From assembly GCF_001942305.1 (NCBI RefSeq), contig NZ_MKKE01000084.1, forward strand, positions 114,925 through 178,924: 64,000 nt of DNA, read 5' to 3'. The position numbers were made by a program, and so were the translations under genes. The stretch comes from Saccharomonospora sp. CUA-673. GTDB lineage: Bacteria > Actinomycetota > Actinomycetes > Mycobacteriales > Pseudonocardiaceae. Shown here one piece after another: positions 27,800 to 37,187 of this stretch. The notes beneath the pieces were generated by a model. The model was given only the letters and a program-made list of their open reading frames with translations, did not search any database and was not told where the DNA came from. Position 1 is the stretch's first letter. Every line of letters begins with the position of its first letter.

Positions 27800-28573
27800 T
27801 TACGTCGGGTCGCCGGCGTGGACCGGGTTGAGCACGCGGTGCAGGAACGTCTGGGTGCGTTCCTCGGACGGGTCACCGATGACCTTCGACGGTGCGCCCT
27901 GCTCGACGACGACCCCGCCGTCCATGAACAGCACCGTGTCGGCCACCTCGCGGGCGAACTGCATCTCGTGGGTCACGACGAGCATCGTCATGCCCTCGTC
28001 GGCCAGCTGCCGCATGACGCCGAGCACGTCGCCGACCAGCTCGGGGTCCAGTGCGGACGTCGGCTCGTCGAACAGCATCACCGCGGGCTGCATCGACAGT
28101 GCCCGCGCGATCGCGACGCGCTGCTGCTGGCCGCCGGAGAGCTGGTCGGGCATCGACGACGCCTTCTCGGCCAGGCCCACCTTCTCCAGGTTCTCCCGCG
28201 CGACCTTCTCGGCCTCCGCGGCGTCACGCTTGAGGACCTTGCGCTGGGCGACCGTCAGGTTGTCGAGCACCGACAGGTGTCCGAAGAGGTTGAAGCTCTG
28301 GAACACCATGCCGATCGACCGGCGAGCCCTGTCGATGTCGACATCCGGGTCGGTCATCTCGTAACCGCCGACGACGACGGTGCCCGAGTTGGGCTCCTCG
28401 AGCAGGTTCACGCAGCGCAGCAGCGTCGACTTGCCCGAACCGGACGGACCGATGATGCAGACGACCTCACCGCGGCGCACGCTCAGGTCGATGCCCTTGA
28501 GCACCTCGAGATTGCCGAACGCCTTGTGCAGCCCGGAGATCTCGACGATCTCCTCGCTGGTCTCGGCACTCAT
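27800..28573 (-). CDS. Polar amino acid ABC transporter, ATP-binding protein
   Basis: 257 residues from ATG 28571-28573. Has Walker A GPSGSGKS, signature LSGGQQQR and Walker B VMLFDEPTSALD with the following H-loop VVTHEMQFA, in the order and spacing of GlnQ/HisP-type ATPases. Energises uptake of a polar amino acid through the adjacent permease. Start overlaps the permease stop (ATGA). Third gene of a binding protein-permease-ATPase operon. Confidence 0.95.
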   Translation of the reverse strand: MSAETSEEIVEISGLHKAFGNLEVLKGIDLSVRRGEVVCIIGPSGSGKSTLLRCVNLLEEPNSGTVVVGGYEMTDPDVDIDRARRSIGMVFQSFNLFGHLSVLDNLTVAQRKVLKRDAAEAEKVARENLEKVGLAEKASSMPDQLSGGQQQRVAIARALSMQPAVMLFDEPTSALDPELVGDVLGVMRQLADEGMTMLVVTHEMQFAREVADTVLFMDGGVVVEQGAPSKVIGDPSEERTQTFLHRVLNPVHAGDPT

Positions 28574-29379
28574 CCGGACACCTCCAGTCCCTTGTCGCGC
28601 TGACGTCCGCCGCGCCGCTCCAGGTACCGCGACAGGTAGCCCAGCGGAACCGTGATGATCAGGTAGCACAGGCCGGCGAGCAGGATCGGCGACATCGAGT
28701 TGGTCGCGTTCATGCCCTCGCGGCCGAACTTGGCGAGTTCGTACTCCGAACCGAGCAGACCGAGCAGGTAGATCAGCGACGAGTCCTTCGTCAGCAGGAT
28801 CAGCTCGTTGGTCAGCGGCGGCAGGATGATGCGGAACGCCTGCGGGATGACGACCGTGACCATGGCACGCGTCTGGGACATGCCCAGCGACCGTGCCGCC
28901 TCGATCTGCCCCTTCGGCACCGCCTGGATGCCGGCACGCAACGTCTCGGCGATGTAGGCCGAGCCGACGAGGGCCAGCGAGATCGCCGCGGTCGAGTACG
29001 TGTTGAACTGCAGCTGGAACGCCAGCGGCACCCCGAAACCGAGCGCGATGAACACGAGCAGCGCGGGCACGCCGCGGAAGAACTCGATGTAGATCGTCGC
29101 GATCCACCGGTACGGGCCGACCGACGACAGCTTCATCAGCGCCAGCACGAGCCCGATCGCGAGACCGAGCGCGAACCCGAGCGCCGTGTAGATCATCGTG
29201 TTGACCAGCGCGGTGGTGATGATTCCCGGGAACTGGGTGCCCATCGCCTCCAGATTGAAGAACGCGTCTCCCAGCGTCTCCCAGTCCGCGAACAGCACCA
29301 CGGCCGCGATGATCAGTACGAGAATCGCGTACTGGACACCGCGGAAAATCTTCGCCCGTTTACGTGGCGACATCGGCAT
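28570..29379 (-). CDS. Amino acid ABC transporter permease (HisM/GlnP type)
   Basis: 269 residues from ATG 29377-29379, which has GGAGT about seven bases upstream; an ATG five codons earlier is less favoured. Five or so membrane helices and the EAA loop (ETLRAGIQAVPKGQIEAARSLGMSQTRAM region) that docks to the ATPase. The N-terminus is basic and cytosolic. With only one permease gene, the transporter is likely a homodimer. Confidence 0.93.
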   Translation of the reverse strand: MPMSPRKRAKIFRGVQYAILVLIIAAVVLFADWETLGDAFFNLEAMGTQFPGIITTALVNTMIYTALGFALGLAIGLVLALMKLSSVGPYRWIATIYIEFFRGVPALLVFIALGFGVPLAFQLQFNTYSTAAISLALVGSAYIAETLRAGIQAVPKGQIEAARSLGMSQTRAMVTVVIPQAFRIILPPLTNELILLTKDSSLIYLLGLLGSEYELAKFGREGMNATNSMSPILLAGLCYLIITVPLGYLSRYLERRGGRQRDKGLEVSG

Positions 29380-29466
29380 GGACCGACTCCTCAAACGTTG
29401 CTCACCAGTAAGGAGCCGGCCTCAGCAAGGCCGGCTCCTCACGGCAGAACTGTATCGCGTGTCGCG

Positions 29467-30350
29467 TTATCGGCTGTCCTGGCCGGTCTCGCCGCCATTC
29501 TCACCGGAGTTCTCGTCACTGTCGTCGGGCGCCTCGCCGAACCACTTCTCGTAGATCTCGTCGTAGGTGCGTCCTGCTTGGCCTTCTCGATGACCTCGTC
29601 GATCTTGGCCTTCAGCGCGCCGTTGCCGTCGGCGACGGCGATGCCGTACTGCTCGCCGGTGTCGAACTCGGCGCTGACCTCGACCGCGTCGTTGTCCTTG
29701 GTGGCGTACAGCAGAACGGAGTTGTCGTTGATGCCCGCGTCGACGGCGCCGTTCCGGACACCCTGCTGGAGCAGCTCGAGGTCCTCGTACTGGCGCGTGT
29801 CGTAGCCGTGCTGCTCGGCGTGCTCGGTGGCGTACTCCTCACCGGTCGTGCCCTGCTGCACGCCGAGGACCTTGCCCTCGAGGTCGGCGAGGCTCTCGAC
29901 ATCGGAGTCGGCCTGCACGAGCAGCGCCTGGTCGGCGTCGAAGTAGCCCTCGGAGAAGTCCATGACGTTGTCGCGCTCAGGAGTGATCGTGATCGCGGCC
30001 GCCGCGAGGTCGCACTGCCCGGTTTCGAACGACTGACCGGTTTCGATGCCTTCGAAGCTCGTGTCGACCAGGTTCTGCTCCACGCCGAGCTCCTCGGCGA
30101 CCAGGTCGACAAGATCGACGTCGAAGCCGACGACCTCGCCACCGTCGCGGAACTGGAACGGTTCGTAGGGCAGGTGGGTGCAGACGGTGAGCTGACCATC
30201 GTTCATCAGCTGAACCTCGTCACCGGCCTGGGTCTGGCCCGCCGTGTTGACCTCTTCCGCACAGCCGGCCGCGGTAACGGCCAGGGCGACGGCGGGAAGC
30301 AGGGCGAACGCGCGAAGCTTCTGACGACGCTGGGGGGTACGACGCGCCAC
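29467..30350 (-). CDS. Amino acid ABC transporter substrate-binding lipoprotein, frame broken at 3' end
   Basis: About 294 residues. GTG 30348-30350 is chosen because GGAG lies eight bases upstream; it gives a signal peptide VARRTPQRRQKLRAF... with lipobox AAGC (Cys30). The mature protein has the SBP_bac_3 pattern (LTVCTHLPYEPFQFRDGGEVVGFDVDL in part, DFSEGYFDADQALL, VGVQQGTTGE-like). At about 29570 one G is missing: restoring it converts an implausible Arg/Thr-rich tail into TYDEIYEKWFGE..., the family-typical end, with TAA at 29467-29469. Ligand probably glutamine/glutamate/arginine class; not determinable. Confidence 0.9.
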
Positions 30351-30617
30351 GATCTTCACTCCTAGTAATGAGTACCGGTCGGTTAATGCATCCTGCCACT
30401 CCAAGTGGGTAGTTGGCACTACCAGGGTCGTTACGTAGCGGTTTCATTGCTGATCACGGAATGGTTACCGAACCGCCCATAACCCCGCGTGGCCCCCATC
30501 CGACCCCGCCCGGACGCGCATTCGGACCAGCCGCCGGACGCCACGCACACCTGCCGGCGCGACGGACGTGACCCATGTCTAACCGCGCCCGCGGGCGACC
30601 CGCGTTACCTTGCGACC

Positions 30618-31202
30618 ATGCCCGCACCCCGCGTCTCGCTACCGGCGTCCGACCTGGCACGGATCGTCGTTTTTGCCGCGTTCATCGCCGTGCTGGGGAT
30701 CTTTCCCGGTATCTACTTCGGCGCGTCCGGCGTGCCCGTCGTCATCCAGAACGCAGGTCCGCTGCTGGCCGGTGTGCTGCTCGGCGCGCGGCGCGGAACG
30801 GCGGCGGTGGTGCTGATGCTCGCGCTCACCGCGATCGGCCTACCGCTGCTGTCCGGCGGCCGCGGCGGACTGGCGCCGTTCGTCGGGCCGAGCGGCGGGT
30901 TCCTCCTCGGCTGGATCCTCTCGGCGCTGATCGCCGGGCTGATCGCGGCGCGCGCGGTCAAGCCGAACCTCGCGGTGCTGGGGGTCGCGTCCATGGCCGG
31001 CCTGCTCGGCAGCTACCTGATCGGCATCCCGTTCCTCGGCGCCTACATCGGCGACCTCGGCTCCGCGGTGGTGCAGTCGCTCGTGTTCGTGCCCGGTGAC
31101 CTGGGCAAGGTCGCGGCGACGGCGGTGATCGCGGCCGTCGTCCACCGCGCCCTGCCCGGCACGCTGCCCGGCGCATCGCCCAGGACCGCGCAGCACGAGT
31201 GA
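30618..31202 (+). CDS. bioY: Biotin ECF transporter S component BioY
   Basis: 194 residues, six hydrophobic helices, with the BioY pattern (GIFPGIYFGASGVPVVIQNAGPLLAGVLLG in part, then FVGPSGGFLLGW and GSYLIGIPFLGAYI). Binds biotin in the membrane and works with BioM and BioN encoded four and three genes downstream. The next start overlaps this stop. A weak dyad TAACCGCG...CGCGTTA lies just upstream (about 30580-30607) and might be a biotin-responsive operator; this is tentative. Confidence 0.92.
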   Translation: MPAPRVSLPASDLARIVVFAAFIAVLGIFPGIYFGASGVPVVIQNAGPLLAGVLLGARRGTAAVVLMLALTAIGLPLLSGGRGGLAPFVGPSGGFLLGWILSALIAGLIAARAVKPNLAVLGVASMAGLLGSYLIGIPFLGAYIGDLGSAVVQSLVFVPGDLGKVAATAVIAAVVHRALPGTLPGASPRTAQHE

Positions 31203-32499
31203 CGACCGTCGAGCTCCTTGCCCGCGGGGCGCTGCCGCCGGAGGCCCGCGGCGCCGCCCGGACGCTGGCCGCACGGGGCGTCGCCGCGGGTGACCGGGTC
31301 GCGATCGACTCGCCGGACGTGCTGCCGTGGCTGCTGGGCGCGGACCTGCTCGGCGCGGCGGCACTGGTGGTCGAACCGACGTGGACGCCGGACGACCGGG
31401 CGGCCGTGTGGGACGCGGCCCGTCCCGCTGTCACCGTCACCGGCAGTCCCGAACCGGCGGCCGCCCTCGACCCGGCGCCGCAGGTCGGCTGGGCAGGCGA
31501 TGCGCGTTTCTACCTGCCGACGACCTCGGGCAGCACCGGGCCGCCGAAGGTCGGCATCCGCACCCGCTCGTCGTGGACGCGCAGCTTCGCCGCGCTCGGC
31601 CCGCTCGACGGCCCCGTGTACATCGGCGGACCGCTCAGTTCGTCGTTGTTCCTGTTCGGCGCCCTGCACGCCCTGTGGTGCGGGGCGACGCCGCTGCTGC
31701 GCCGGCGCTGGCGGCCCGCGGAGGCGCGCGCAGCCGGCGCGGTGCACGTCGTCCCGGCGATGCTCGCCGACCTGGTCGCCGATGCCGAACAGCACCCCGG
31801 ACCGTCGGCCCTGCGCACCGTCGTCTGCGGCGGGGCGCACCTCGCCGAGCCGCTGCGGGAACGCTTCGCCGCCGCGTTCCCGGACACCGAGCTCGTCGAG
31901 TACTACGGATCGGCCGAGCACTCGCTGATCGCCGTCCGCCGTGACGGCGACACCGAACTGCGCCCACTGCCGTGCGTGGACATCGACGTCCGCGACGGCG
32001 AGCTGTGGGTGCGCTCGCCGCTGGCGTTCGACGGCTACCTGCGGGGCGGCGTCGTCGACCCGGCGCCGGAGTGGTTGAGCAACGGCGACCGCGTGCGCGT
32101 GACCGACTCCGGCGGACTCGTCGTCGAGGGGCGCGGCGCCGCCGTCGTGTCCAGCGGCGGGGTGCAGGTGCCCGCCGAGCACGTCGAGGAGGTGCTGCGT
32201 ACCGTCGCCGGAGTGGACGACGCGCTGGTCACGGACACCCCGCACCCACGCCTCGGACAGCTGGTCACAGCCGTCGTCGAGGCGCGGCAGGCGCGTCGTC
32301 GGCCGCGTTGCGGGCGGCGGCGCGCGAGGCGCTGCGCCCCGAACTGCGGCCCCGGCGGTGGCTGTGGACGACGGCGCTGCCCCGGACCGCGTCCGGGAAA
32401 CCGGCCCGCTCCGCCGTGGCGCAACAACTCCGCGACGGCACCCTCGACGCCGTGGCGCTGGGGTCGCTGCCGGGCGAGTCCCTGGGGGTCGGCCGGTGA
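31199..32499 (+). CDS. AMP-forming acyl-CoA ligase in the biotin operon, frame broken
   Basis: About 434 residues after restoring one G near 32282. Shorter than usual acyl-CoA synthetases (~500). Visible: the P-loop YLPTTSGSTGPPKVGI, YYGSAEHS, LSNGDRVRV (replacing the usual TGD) and the C-terminal TASGKPAR with the catalytic Lys. It is sandwiched with overlaps between bioY and a thiolase gene, the same trio as B. subtilis yhfU-yhfT-yhfS. Function is plausibly activation of pimelate or a related acyl precursor or degradation product of biotin; the substrate is inference. Confidence 0.85.
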
Positions 32500-33623
32500 G
32501 CGGGCGGGAGCCGGTGGTGATCGCCGCGCGGCGGACACCGATCGGCACCCGCGGCGGCGCCCTGCGCGACCACACCGTCGACGAGCTCGCCGCGCCCGTA
32601 CTGCGTGCCGTGGTGGAGGACATCGGACTCGACCGGCTCGGCCGGGTCGAGGACGTCGTGCTGGGCAACGTGTTCGGCCCGGGCGGGAACCCCGCGCGGG
32701 TGGCGGCACTACGAGCCGGGCTGGGCGTCGACGTTCCCGGGGTGACGGTCGACCGGCAGTGCGCGAGCGGGCTCGCGGCGATCGTGTCCGCGGCGACGCA
32801 GATCCGCGCCGGGGACGCCGACGTCGTCCTCGCCGGTGGGGTGGAGAGTGCGTCGACGGCGCCGCACCGCGCGTGGCCGACCGATCCGCCGACGCCCTAC
32901 ACCCGCGCGCCGTTCGCGCCAGCCGAATACGGCGACCCCGACATGGGCCCGGCGGCCGATGTCGTCGCCGCCGAGGCCGGGGTGACGCGCGCACGGCAGG
33001 ACGCGTTCGCGGCGCGCAGTCACGCCCGGGCCGTCGCGGCGCAGCAGGCGGGCCGGTTCGACGACGAGCTGGTGCCGGTCGGCGGACTGACCGCCGACGA
33101 ACGGCCACGACCCGGGTTCACCGTCGAACGGCTGGCCCGGTTCCCGGCCGCGTTCACCTCCGACGGCACGGCGACGGCGGCGAACTCGTGCGGCGTCAAC
33201 GACGGTGCGGCGGTCGTCGCGGTGGTGAGCGAACAGGTGCGGGCGCGGCTCGGCGTCCCGGGACTGCGGTTGACCGCGGCCGCGACGCGCGCGGGCGACC
33301 CGGCACGGCTCGGCCTCGGCGCCGTGCCCGCGATGCGGGCGATCGTCGACGCAGGCCCGGACGTCGTCGAGTTCACCGAGGCGTTCGCGGGGCAGGTGCT
33401 GGCGTGCCTCGATGCGGTGGGCCTGGACGAGCATGTGGTGAGCCCGGACGGTGGGGCGATCGCGCTCGGCCACCCGTGGGGCGCGTCGGGGGCGGTGCTG
33501 GTCGTCCGCCTGTTCACCCGGCTCGTCCGGCAGGGGCTCGGCGGGACCGGCGGCACGGGAATGGCGGCGCTGTCCTCGGGCGGCGGAATCGGAGTGGCGA
33601 CGATGTGGACGGTCGTGCAGTGA
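32496..33623 (+). CDS. Thiolase-family acyltransferase in the biotin operon
   Basis: 375 residues from GTG 32496, overlapping the ligase stop (GTGA). The acylated Cys is present (DRQCASGL, Cys89) and the catalytic His lies in GGAIALGHPWGASG. However the usual second Cys of the CxGGGxG motif is replaced: the segment reads ALSSGGGIGVA, and NEAFA reads TEAFA. A thiolase without the deprotonating Cys would be impaired in Claisen condensation, so another acyl-transfer or thiolytic role is possible. Operon context links it to biotin or pimelate metabolism. Confidence 0.85.
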   Translation: MSGREPVVIAARRTPIGTRGGALRDHTVDELAAPVLRAVVEDIGLDRLGRVEDVVLGNVFGPGGNPARVAALRAGLGVDVPGVTVDRQCASGLAAIVSAATQIRAGDADVVLAGGVESASTAPHRAWPTDPPTPYTRAPFAPAEYGDPDMGPAADVVAAEAGVTRARQDAFAARSHARAVAAQQAGRFDDELVPVGGLTADERPRPGFTVERLARFPAAFTSDGTATAANSCGVNDGAAVVAVVSEQVRARLGVPGLRLTAAATRAGDPARLGLGAVPAMRAIVDAGPDVVEFTEAFAGQVLACLDAVGLDEHVVSPDGGAIALGHPWGASGAVLVVRLFTRLVRQGLGGTGGTGMAALSSGGGIGVATMWTVVQ

Positions 33624-34288
33624 TCGAGTTCGAGAACGTGGGGCACACCTACGACACGACCCCCGTGGTGTCCGATGTGGACCTGACACTGAACGAGCAG
33701 CGGGTCGCGTTCGTGGGCGCGAACGGCTCCGGCAAGTCCACGGTCGCGCGGATGATCAACGGGCTCGTGGTGCCCTCGCGCGGGCGGGTGCGTGTGAACG
33801 GACTGGACACCGCGAAGGACGGGCGCAAGGTGCGCCAACAGGTCGGATTCGTGTTCACCAACCCGGATTCGCAGATCGTGATGCCCACCGCGGGCGAGGA
33901 CGTCGCGTTCTCCCTGCGCCGCAGCGGACTGTCCAAGAAGGAACGCGCCGCGCGGGCAGCCGAGGCGCTCGCGGAGTACGGACTCGACCCGGACCATCCG
34001 GCGCATCAGTTGTCGGGCGGGCAGAAACAGTTGCTGGCGCTGTGCTCGATGCTCGTGCTCGACCCGGACGTACTGGTGTGCGACGAGCCGACGACGCTGC
34101 TGGACCTGCGCAACAAACGCCGGTTCACCGAATCGCTGACGGAACTGCGGCAGCAGATCGTGTTGGTGACGCACGATCTGGACCTGCTGGACGGTTTCGA
34201 ACGGGTGCTGGTGTTCGACGGCGGCAAGGTGGTCGCCGACGACGAACCGGCGCCGGCGTTGCGGTACTACCGGGAGCTCGTGTCGTGA
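33620..34288 (+). CDS. bioM: ECF transporter ATPase BioM
   Basis: 222 residues from GTG 33620 (overlap GTGA). Walker A GANGSGKS, Q-loop segment FTNPDSQIV, signature QLSGGQKQ, Walker B LVCDEPTTLLD, His switch LVTHD. The FTNPDxQ sequence is typical of ECF ATPases. Drives biotin uptake with BioY and BioN; one ATPase gene implies a homodimer. Confidence 0.93.
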   Translation: MIEFENVGHTYDTTPVVSDVDLTLNEQRVAFVGANGSGKSTVARMINGLVVPSRGRVRVNGLDTAKDGRKVRQQVGFVFTNPDSQIVMPTAGEDVAFSLRRSGLSKKERAARAAEALAEYGLDPDHPAHQLSGGQKQLLALCSMLVLDPDVLVCDEPTTLLDLRNKRRFTESLTELRQQIVLVTHDLDLLDGFERVLVFDGGKVVADDEPAPALRYYRELVS

Positions 34289-34890
34289 CGCCGCTGGGGC
34301 TGTACGAACCGGGCGGCAGCGTGCTGCACCGCGCGCCGACCGGGCCGAAACTGCTCGCGGTGGTGGCGCTGGCGACGGCGGTGATCCTGCTCGGATCGCC
34401 GTGGTGGCTCGGCGGACTGCTGGCGGCGGTCGCCGTGTTGTACGTGGTGGCGCGGGTTCCGGTACGACGCTGGTGGCCGCTCGTGCGGATGCTGCTGCTG
34501 GTGTCGGCGTTCGTGTTCGGCATCCAGTGGTGGCTGCTCGGGCCGTCGACCGCGGCCGTGGTGTGCCTGCGCCTGGTGACGGCGTTGGCGGCGGCGAGCC
34601 TGTTCACGTTGACGACCCGCGTCGACGACGTGGTGTCCACGGTGGAACGTGCGGTGCGCCCGTTGCGGCGGCTCGGAGTGCGGCCGGAGATGGTCGGCCT
34701 GCTCGTGGGCCTGACGGTGCAGGCGATCGCGACCCTGTCCGGCATCGCCGGCGACGTGCGCGCGGCCGCCAAGGCCCGCGGCGCCGACCGCAGCCCGACC
34801 GCCTTCGTCGTCCCCTTCCTCGTCCGCACCCTCCGCCACGCCGACCAACTCGGCGAAGCCCTCGCAGCCCGAGGCACCGGCGACCGCTGA
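34285..34890 (+). CDS. bioN: ECF transporter transmembrane component BioN
   Basis: 201 residues from GTG 34285, overlapping bioM (GTGA). Short T component with four to five hydrophobic helices and the coupling-helix region ending in AKARGADRSP, the A-R-G motif by which ECF T proteins contact the ATPases; a second ARG (AARGTGDR) is at the C-terminus. Last gene of the bioY-ligase-thiolase-bioM-bioN operon and convergent with the GlxA-type regulator. Confidence 0.9.
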   Translation: MTPLGLYEPGGSVLHRAPTGPKLLAVVALATAVILLGSPWWLGGLLAAVAVLYVVARVPVRRWWPLVRMLLLVSAFVFGIQWWLLGPSTAAVVCLRLVTALAAASLFTLTTRVDDVVSTVERAVRPLRRLGVRPEMVGLLVGLTVQAIATLSGIAGDVRAAAKARGADRSPTAFVVPFLVRTLRHADQLGEALAARGTGDR

Positions 34891-34896
34891 GAGTGC

Positions 34897-34972
34897 TCCC
34901 GAGGGCCCCATAGTCGCGTTGAACGCAGCCATGGGGCCGTCGGGCGCATTGAACGCGACTAATCGTCCCTTC
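34897..34972. repeat. Dispersed palindrome, copy R2
   Basis: Contains GGCCCCATAGTCGCGTT, then GAACGCAGCCATGGGGCC, then a second AACGCGACTA (34952-34961) that pairs exactly with TAGTCGCGTT (34911-34920). Two alternative hairpins are therefore possible. It fills the 68-bp gap between the convergent bioN and glxA-type genes and overlaps the latter's stop codon; a bidirectional terminator role is likely. Confidence 0.8.
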
Positions 34973-35915
34973 GCGGCGTGCGGAACACGGTGCGGTAGGT
35001 CGTCGGGGTGACGCCGAGTGTGCGGACGAAGTGCCTGCGCAGGGTCGTCGCCGTGCCCATGCCGCAGCGGTTCGCGATCTGTTCCACGGACGCGTCGGTG
35101 CGTTCGAGCAGCTCCTGTGCCCGCCGGATGCGTTCCCGGTGCAGCCAGTCGAGCGGCCCGCTGCCCACCTCGGCGTGCATGCGCCGCGCGAGTTGCCGCG
35201 TGCTCATCGCCGCCTGTTCGGCCAGTTGGCGCACCGTGATCGGCCGGTCCAACCGTGCCCGCGCCCACGCCAGCGCGTCGCCCAGCCGGTCGCCGACCCC
35301 CGGGTCCGCAGGCGATGCGACGAACTGCGCCTGCCCGCCCGCGCGGTACGCGGGGGTGACGAGGCGCCGCGCGAGTCCATTTGCGACGGTCGCGCCGAAG
35401 TCGGTGTAGACCAGGTGCAGGCACAGGTCGAGGGCCGCCGTCTTGCCGGCCGACGTGAAAACGCTGCCGTCGGACGTGTAGAGCACGTCGGCGCGGACAC
35501 CGATGTGCGGGAACCGCGCGGCGAGGGCGTCGGCGTGCATCCAGTGTGTCGTCGCGTGACGGTCGTCGAGCAGTCCCGCCGCCGCCAGCACGAACGTTCC
35601 GGTGCACAGCGCCGCGATCCGCGCACCGGCCGCGTGGGCCGCCGTCACGGCGTCGACCAGGGCGGGGTCCGGTTGCGCGTCGACGTCGTCGACGGACGGG
35701 ACGAGCACCGTGTCGACCTCGGCCAGCGCCTCGTACGGCCTCGCCGCGGCGCCGGGCAGCCACGCCGACGGCGTCCCGTCGGGGGTGTACGTCGCGAAGT
35801 CGTACCACTTGCCGGCCGGGGTCAGGTCGCCGCGATCGACGCCGAAGACCTCGGCCGCGATCGCCGTCTCGTACAGCATCGCCTGCTCGTGCAGCACCAG
35901 CCCGACCCTCGTCAT
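34959..35915 (-). CDS. GlxA-family transcriptional regulator (DJ-1/PfpI + AraC HTH)
   Basis: 318 residues. N-terminal DJ-1/PfpI-like domain (residues 1-~190) with the nucleophile-elbow segment ALCTGTFVLAAAG, then an AraC-type double HTH (RPITVRQLAEQAAMSTRQLARR... and TDASVEQIANRCGMGTATTLRRHF). Members sense small molecules and activate catabolic genes; the ligand here is unknown. It is divergent from the saccharopine-dehydrogenase-like gene at 35987, a likely target. Confidence 0.9.
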   Translation of the reverse strand: MTRVGLVLHEQAMLYETAIAAEVFGVDRGDLTPAGKWYDFATYTPDGTPSAWLPGAAARPYEALAEVDTVLVPSVDDVDAQPDPALVDAVTAAHAAGARIAALCTGTFVLAAAGLLDDRHATTHWMHADALAARFPHIGVRADVLYTSDGSVFTSAGKTAALDLCLHLVYTDFGATVANGLARRLVTPAYRAGGQAQFVASPADPGVGDRLGDALAWARARLDRPITVRQLAEQAAMSTRQLARRMHAEVGSGPLDWLHRERIRRAQELLERTDASVEQIANRCGMGTATTLRRHFVRTLGVTPTTYRTVFRTPRRDD

Positions 35916-35986
35916 GTCCGAAACTGTACGACCAGTGTCAGATCGGACGCTCGTCGTGGACCGTCGTCGCCAGGTGGAATCTGTCC

Positions 35987-36994
35987 ATGAATCGACGCGT
36001 CCTCGTCTACGGCGCCTACGGGCACACCGGCCGTTTCGTCGTCGCCGACCTCGTCCGGCGCGGGCTGGCCCCCGTGCTGTCCGGGCGCAACGCCGCGGCA
36101 CTGGGCGACCTCGCCGCGGAGTTCCCCGGACTTGACGTCCGTCCCGCGACCATCGACGACCTGGACACCGCATGTCGGGGCGTGGCGGCGGTGGTCAACT
36201 GCGCGGGTCCGTTCCTGGACACCGGCCCGCCCGTGGCGACGGCGGCCGCCCGCGCGGGCGCGCACTACGTCGACGTGACGGCCGAGCAGGCGGCGGCCAC
36301 GCAGGTGTACCGGGCCGCGGCCGATGTCACGGAGGTCGCGGTCGTCCCGGCGACGGCGTTCTTCGGCGGGCTCGGCGACCTCCTCGCGACCGCGGCCATG
36401 GGGGACTGGCCCGCCGCCGACGAGGTCACCGTCGCGATCGGCATCGACCGGTGGTGGCCGACCGCGGGCACCCGCGCGACGGGACGGCGCAACACGGCGA
36501 CCCGGCTCGTCGTCGCCGGTGGGGAACTGGTCGCGGCGCCGGCGCAGCCACCGTCGCGCACGTGGGCGTTCGGACCGCCGTTGGGCGAACGCACCGTCGT
36601 CGAGGCGCCGTTGTCCGAGATCGTGGTGCTGCACCGGCATCTGCGGGCGTCGTCGATCAGCACGTACCTGGCGGCCGACGCGCTCGCCGACCTGCGCAAC
36701 GAGACGACCCCGCCACCGACCGCCGTCGACGCCCGCGGCAGGTCGGCGCAACGGTTCGTGGTGGACGTCGAGGTCAGGCGCGGAACCCGGACGCGGCGAG
36801 CGACGGCGTCGGGGCGCGACATCTACGCGGTGACGGCACCCCTCGTCGGCGAGGCGGTGCAACGCCTGGTCAAGCAACGCCTGCTCGAGGGCCGGGCGGC
36901 GGCCCACGGTCCGGCAGCCCCGGGCGAACTGTTCGACCCCCACGCGTTCCTCGACGCCCTCACCCCGGAGCACCTCACCTGGCAACACAGCTGA
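35987..36994 (+). CDS. Saccharopine dehydrogenase-like NAD(P)-binding protein
   Basis: 335 residues beginning with a Rossmann motif MNRRVLVYGAYGHTGRFVV, followed by VVNCAGPFLDTG and GAHYVDVTAE, the pattern of the saccharopine-dehydrogenase N-domain superfamily that includes trans-acting enoyl reductases. The true reaction is unknown; lysine metabolism is unlikely for this subgroup. Divergent from a GlxA-type regulator, 71 bp apart. Confidence 0.8.
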   Translation: MNRRVLVYGAYGHTGRFVVADLVRRGLAPVLSGRNAAALGDLAAEFPGLDVRPATIDDLDTACRGVAAVVNCAGPFLDTGPPVATAAARAGAHYVDVTAEQAAATQVYRAAADVTEVAVVPATAFFGGLGDLLATAAMGDWPAADEVTVAIGIDRWWPTAGTRATGRRNTATRLVVAGGELVAAPAQPPSRTWAFGPPLGERTVVEAPLSEIVVLHRHLRASSISTYLAADALADLRNETTPPPTAVDARGRSAQRFVVDVEVRRGTRTRRATASGRDIYAVTAPLVGEAVQRLVKQRLLEGRAAAHGPAAPGELFDPHAFLDALTPEHLTWQHS

Positions 36995-37008
36995 CCCGCG
37001 GTGTCATG

Positions 37009-37125
37009 CTCCCGAGGCCCCATAGTCGCGTTGAACGCAGCCATGGGGCCGTCGGGTGCGCCCACCCGTCGCCCGACCACCGCCCCCAAGGACACGCTGA
37101 CGCGCGGCTGCGCTTAACGCGACTG
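37009..37125. repeat. Dispersed palindrome, copy R3, with nested insert
   Basis: The left 49 bases match copy R2 almost exactly (CTCCCGAGGCCCCATAGTCG...CCATGGGGCCGTCGGG), and the right end AACGCGACT also matches, but about 52 extra bases (roughly 37058-37110) lie between them. The insert begins GCGCCCACCCGTCGCCC and is related to that in copy R5. Confidence 0.75.
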
Positions 37126-37187
37126 ATCTTCCCTTCGCGGCGGTGCGACCCTGGCATTGTGGGGCGGGACCGACCTCGGAGGTGTCG

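Noticed and set aside
31199..34288. A 1029-residue ligase-ABC ATPase fusion protein
   Set aside because: The open frame arises only because a missing base near 32282 puts the ligase frame into line with bioM; the region between reads as Arg-rich nonsense while the thiolase is encoded in another frame.
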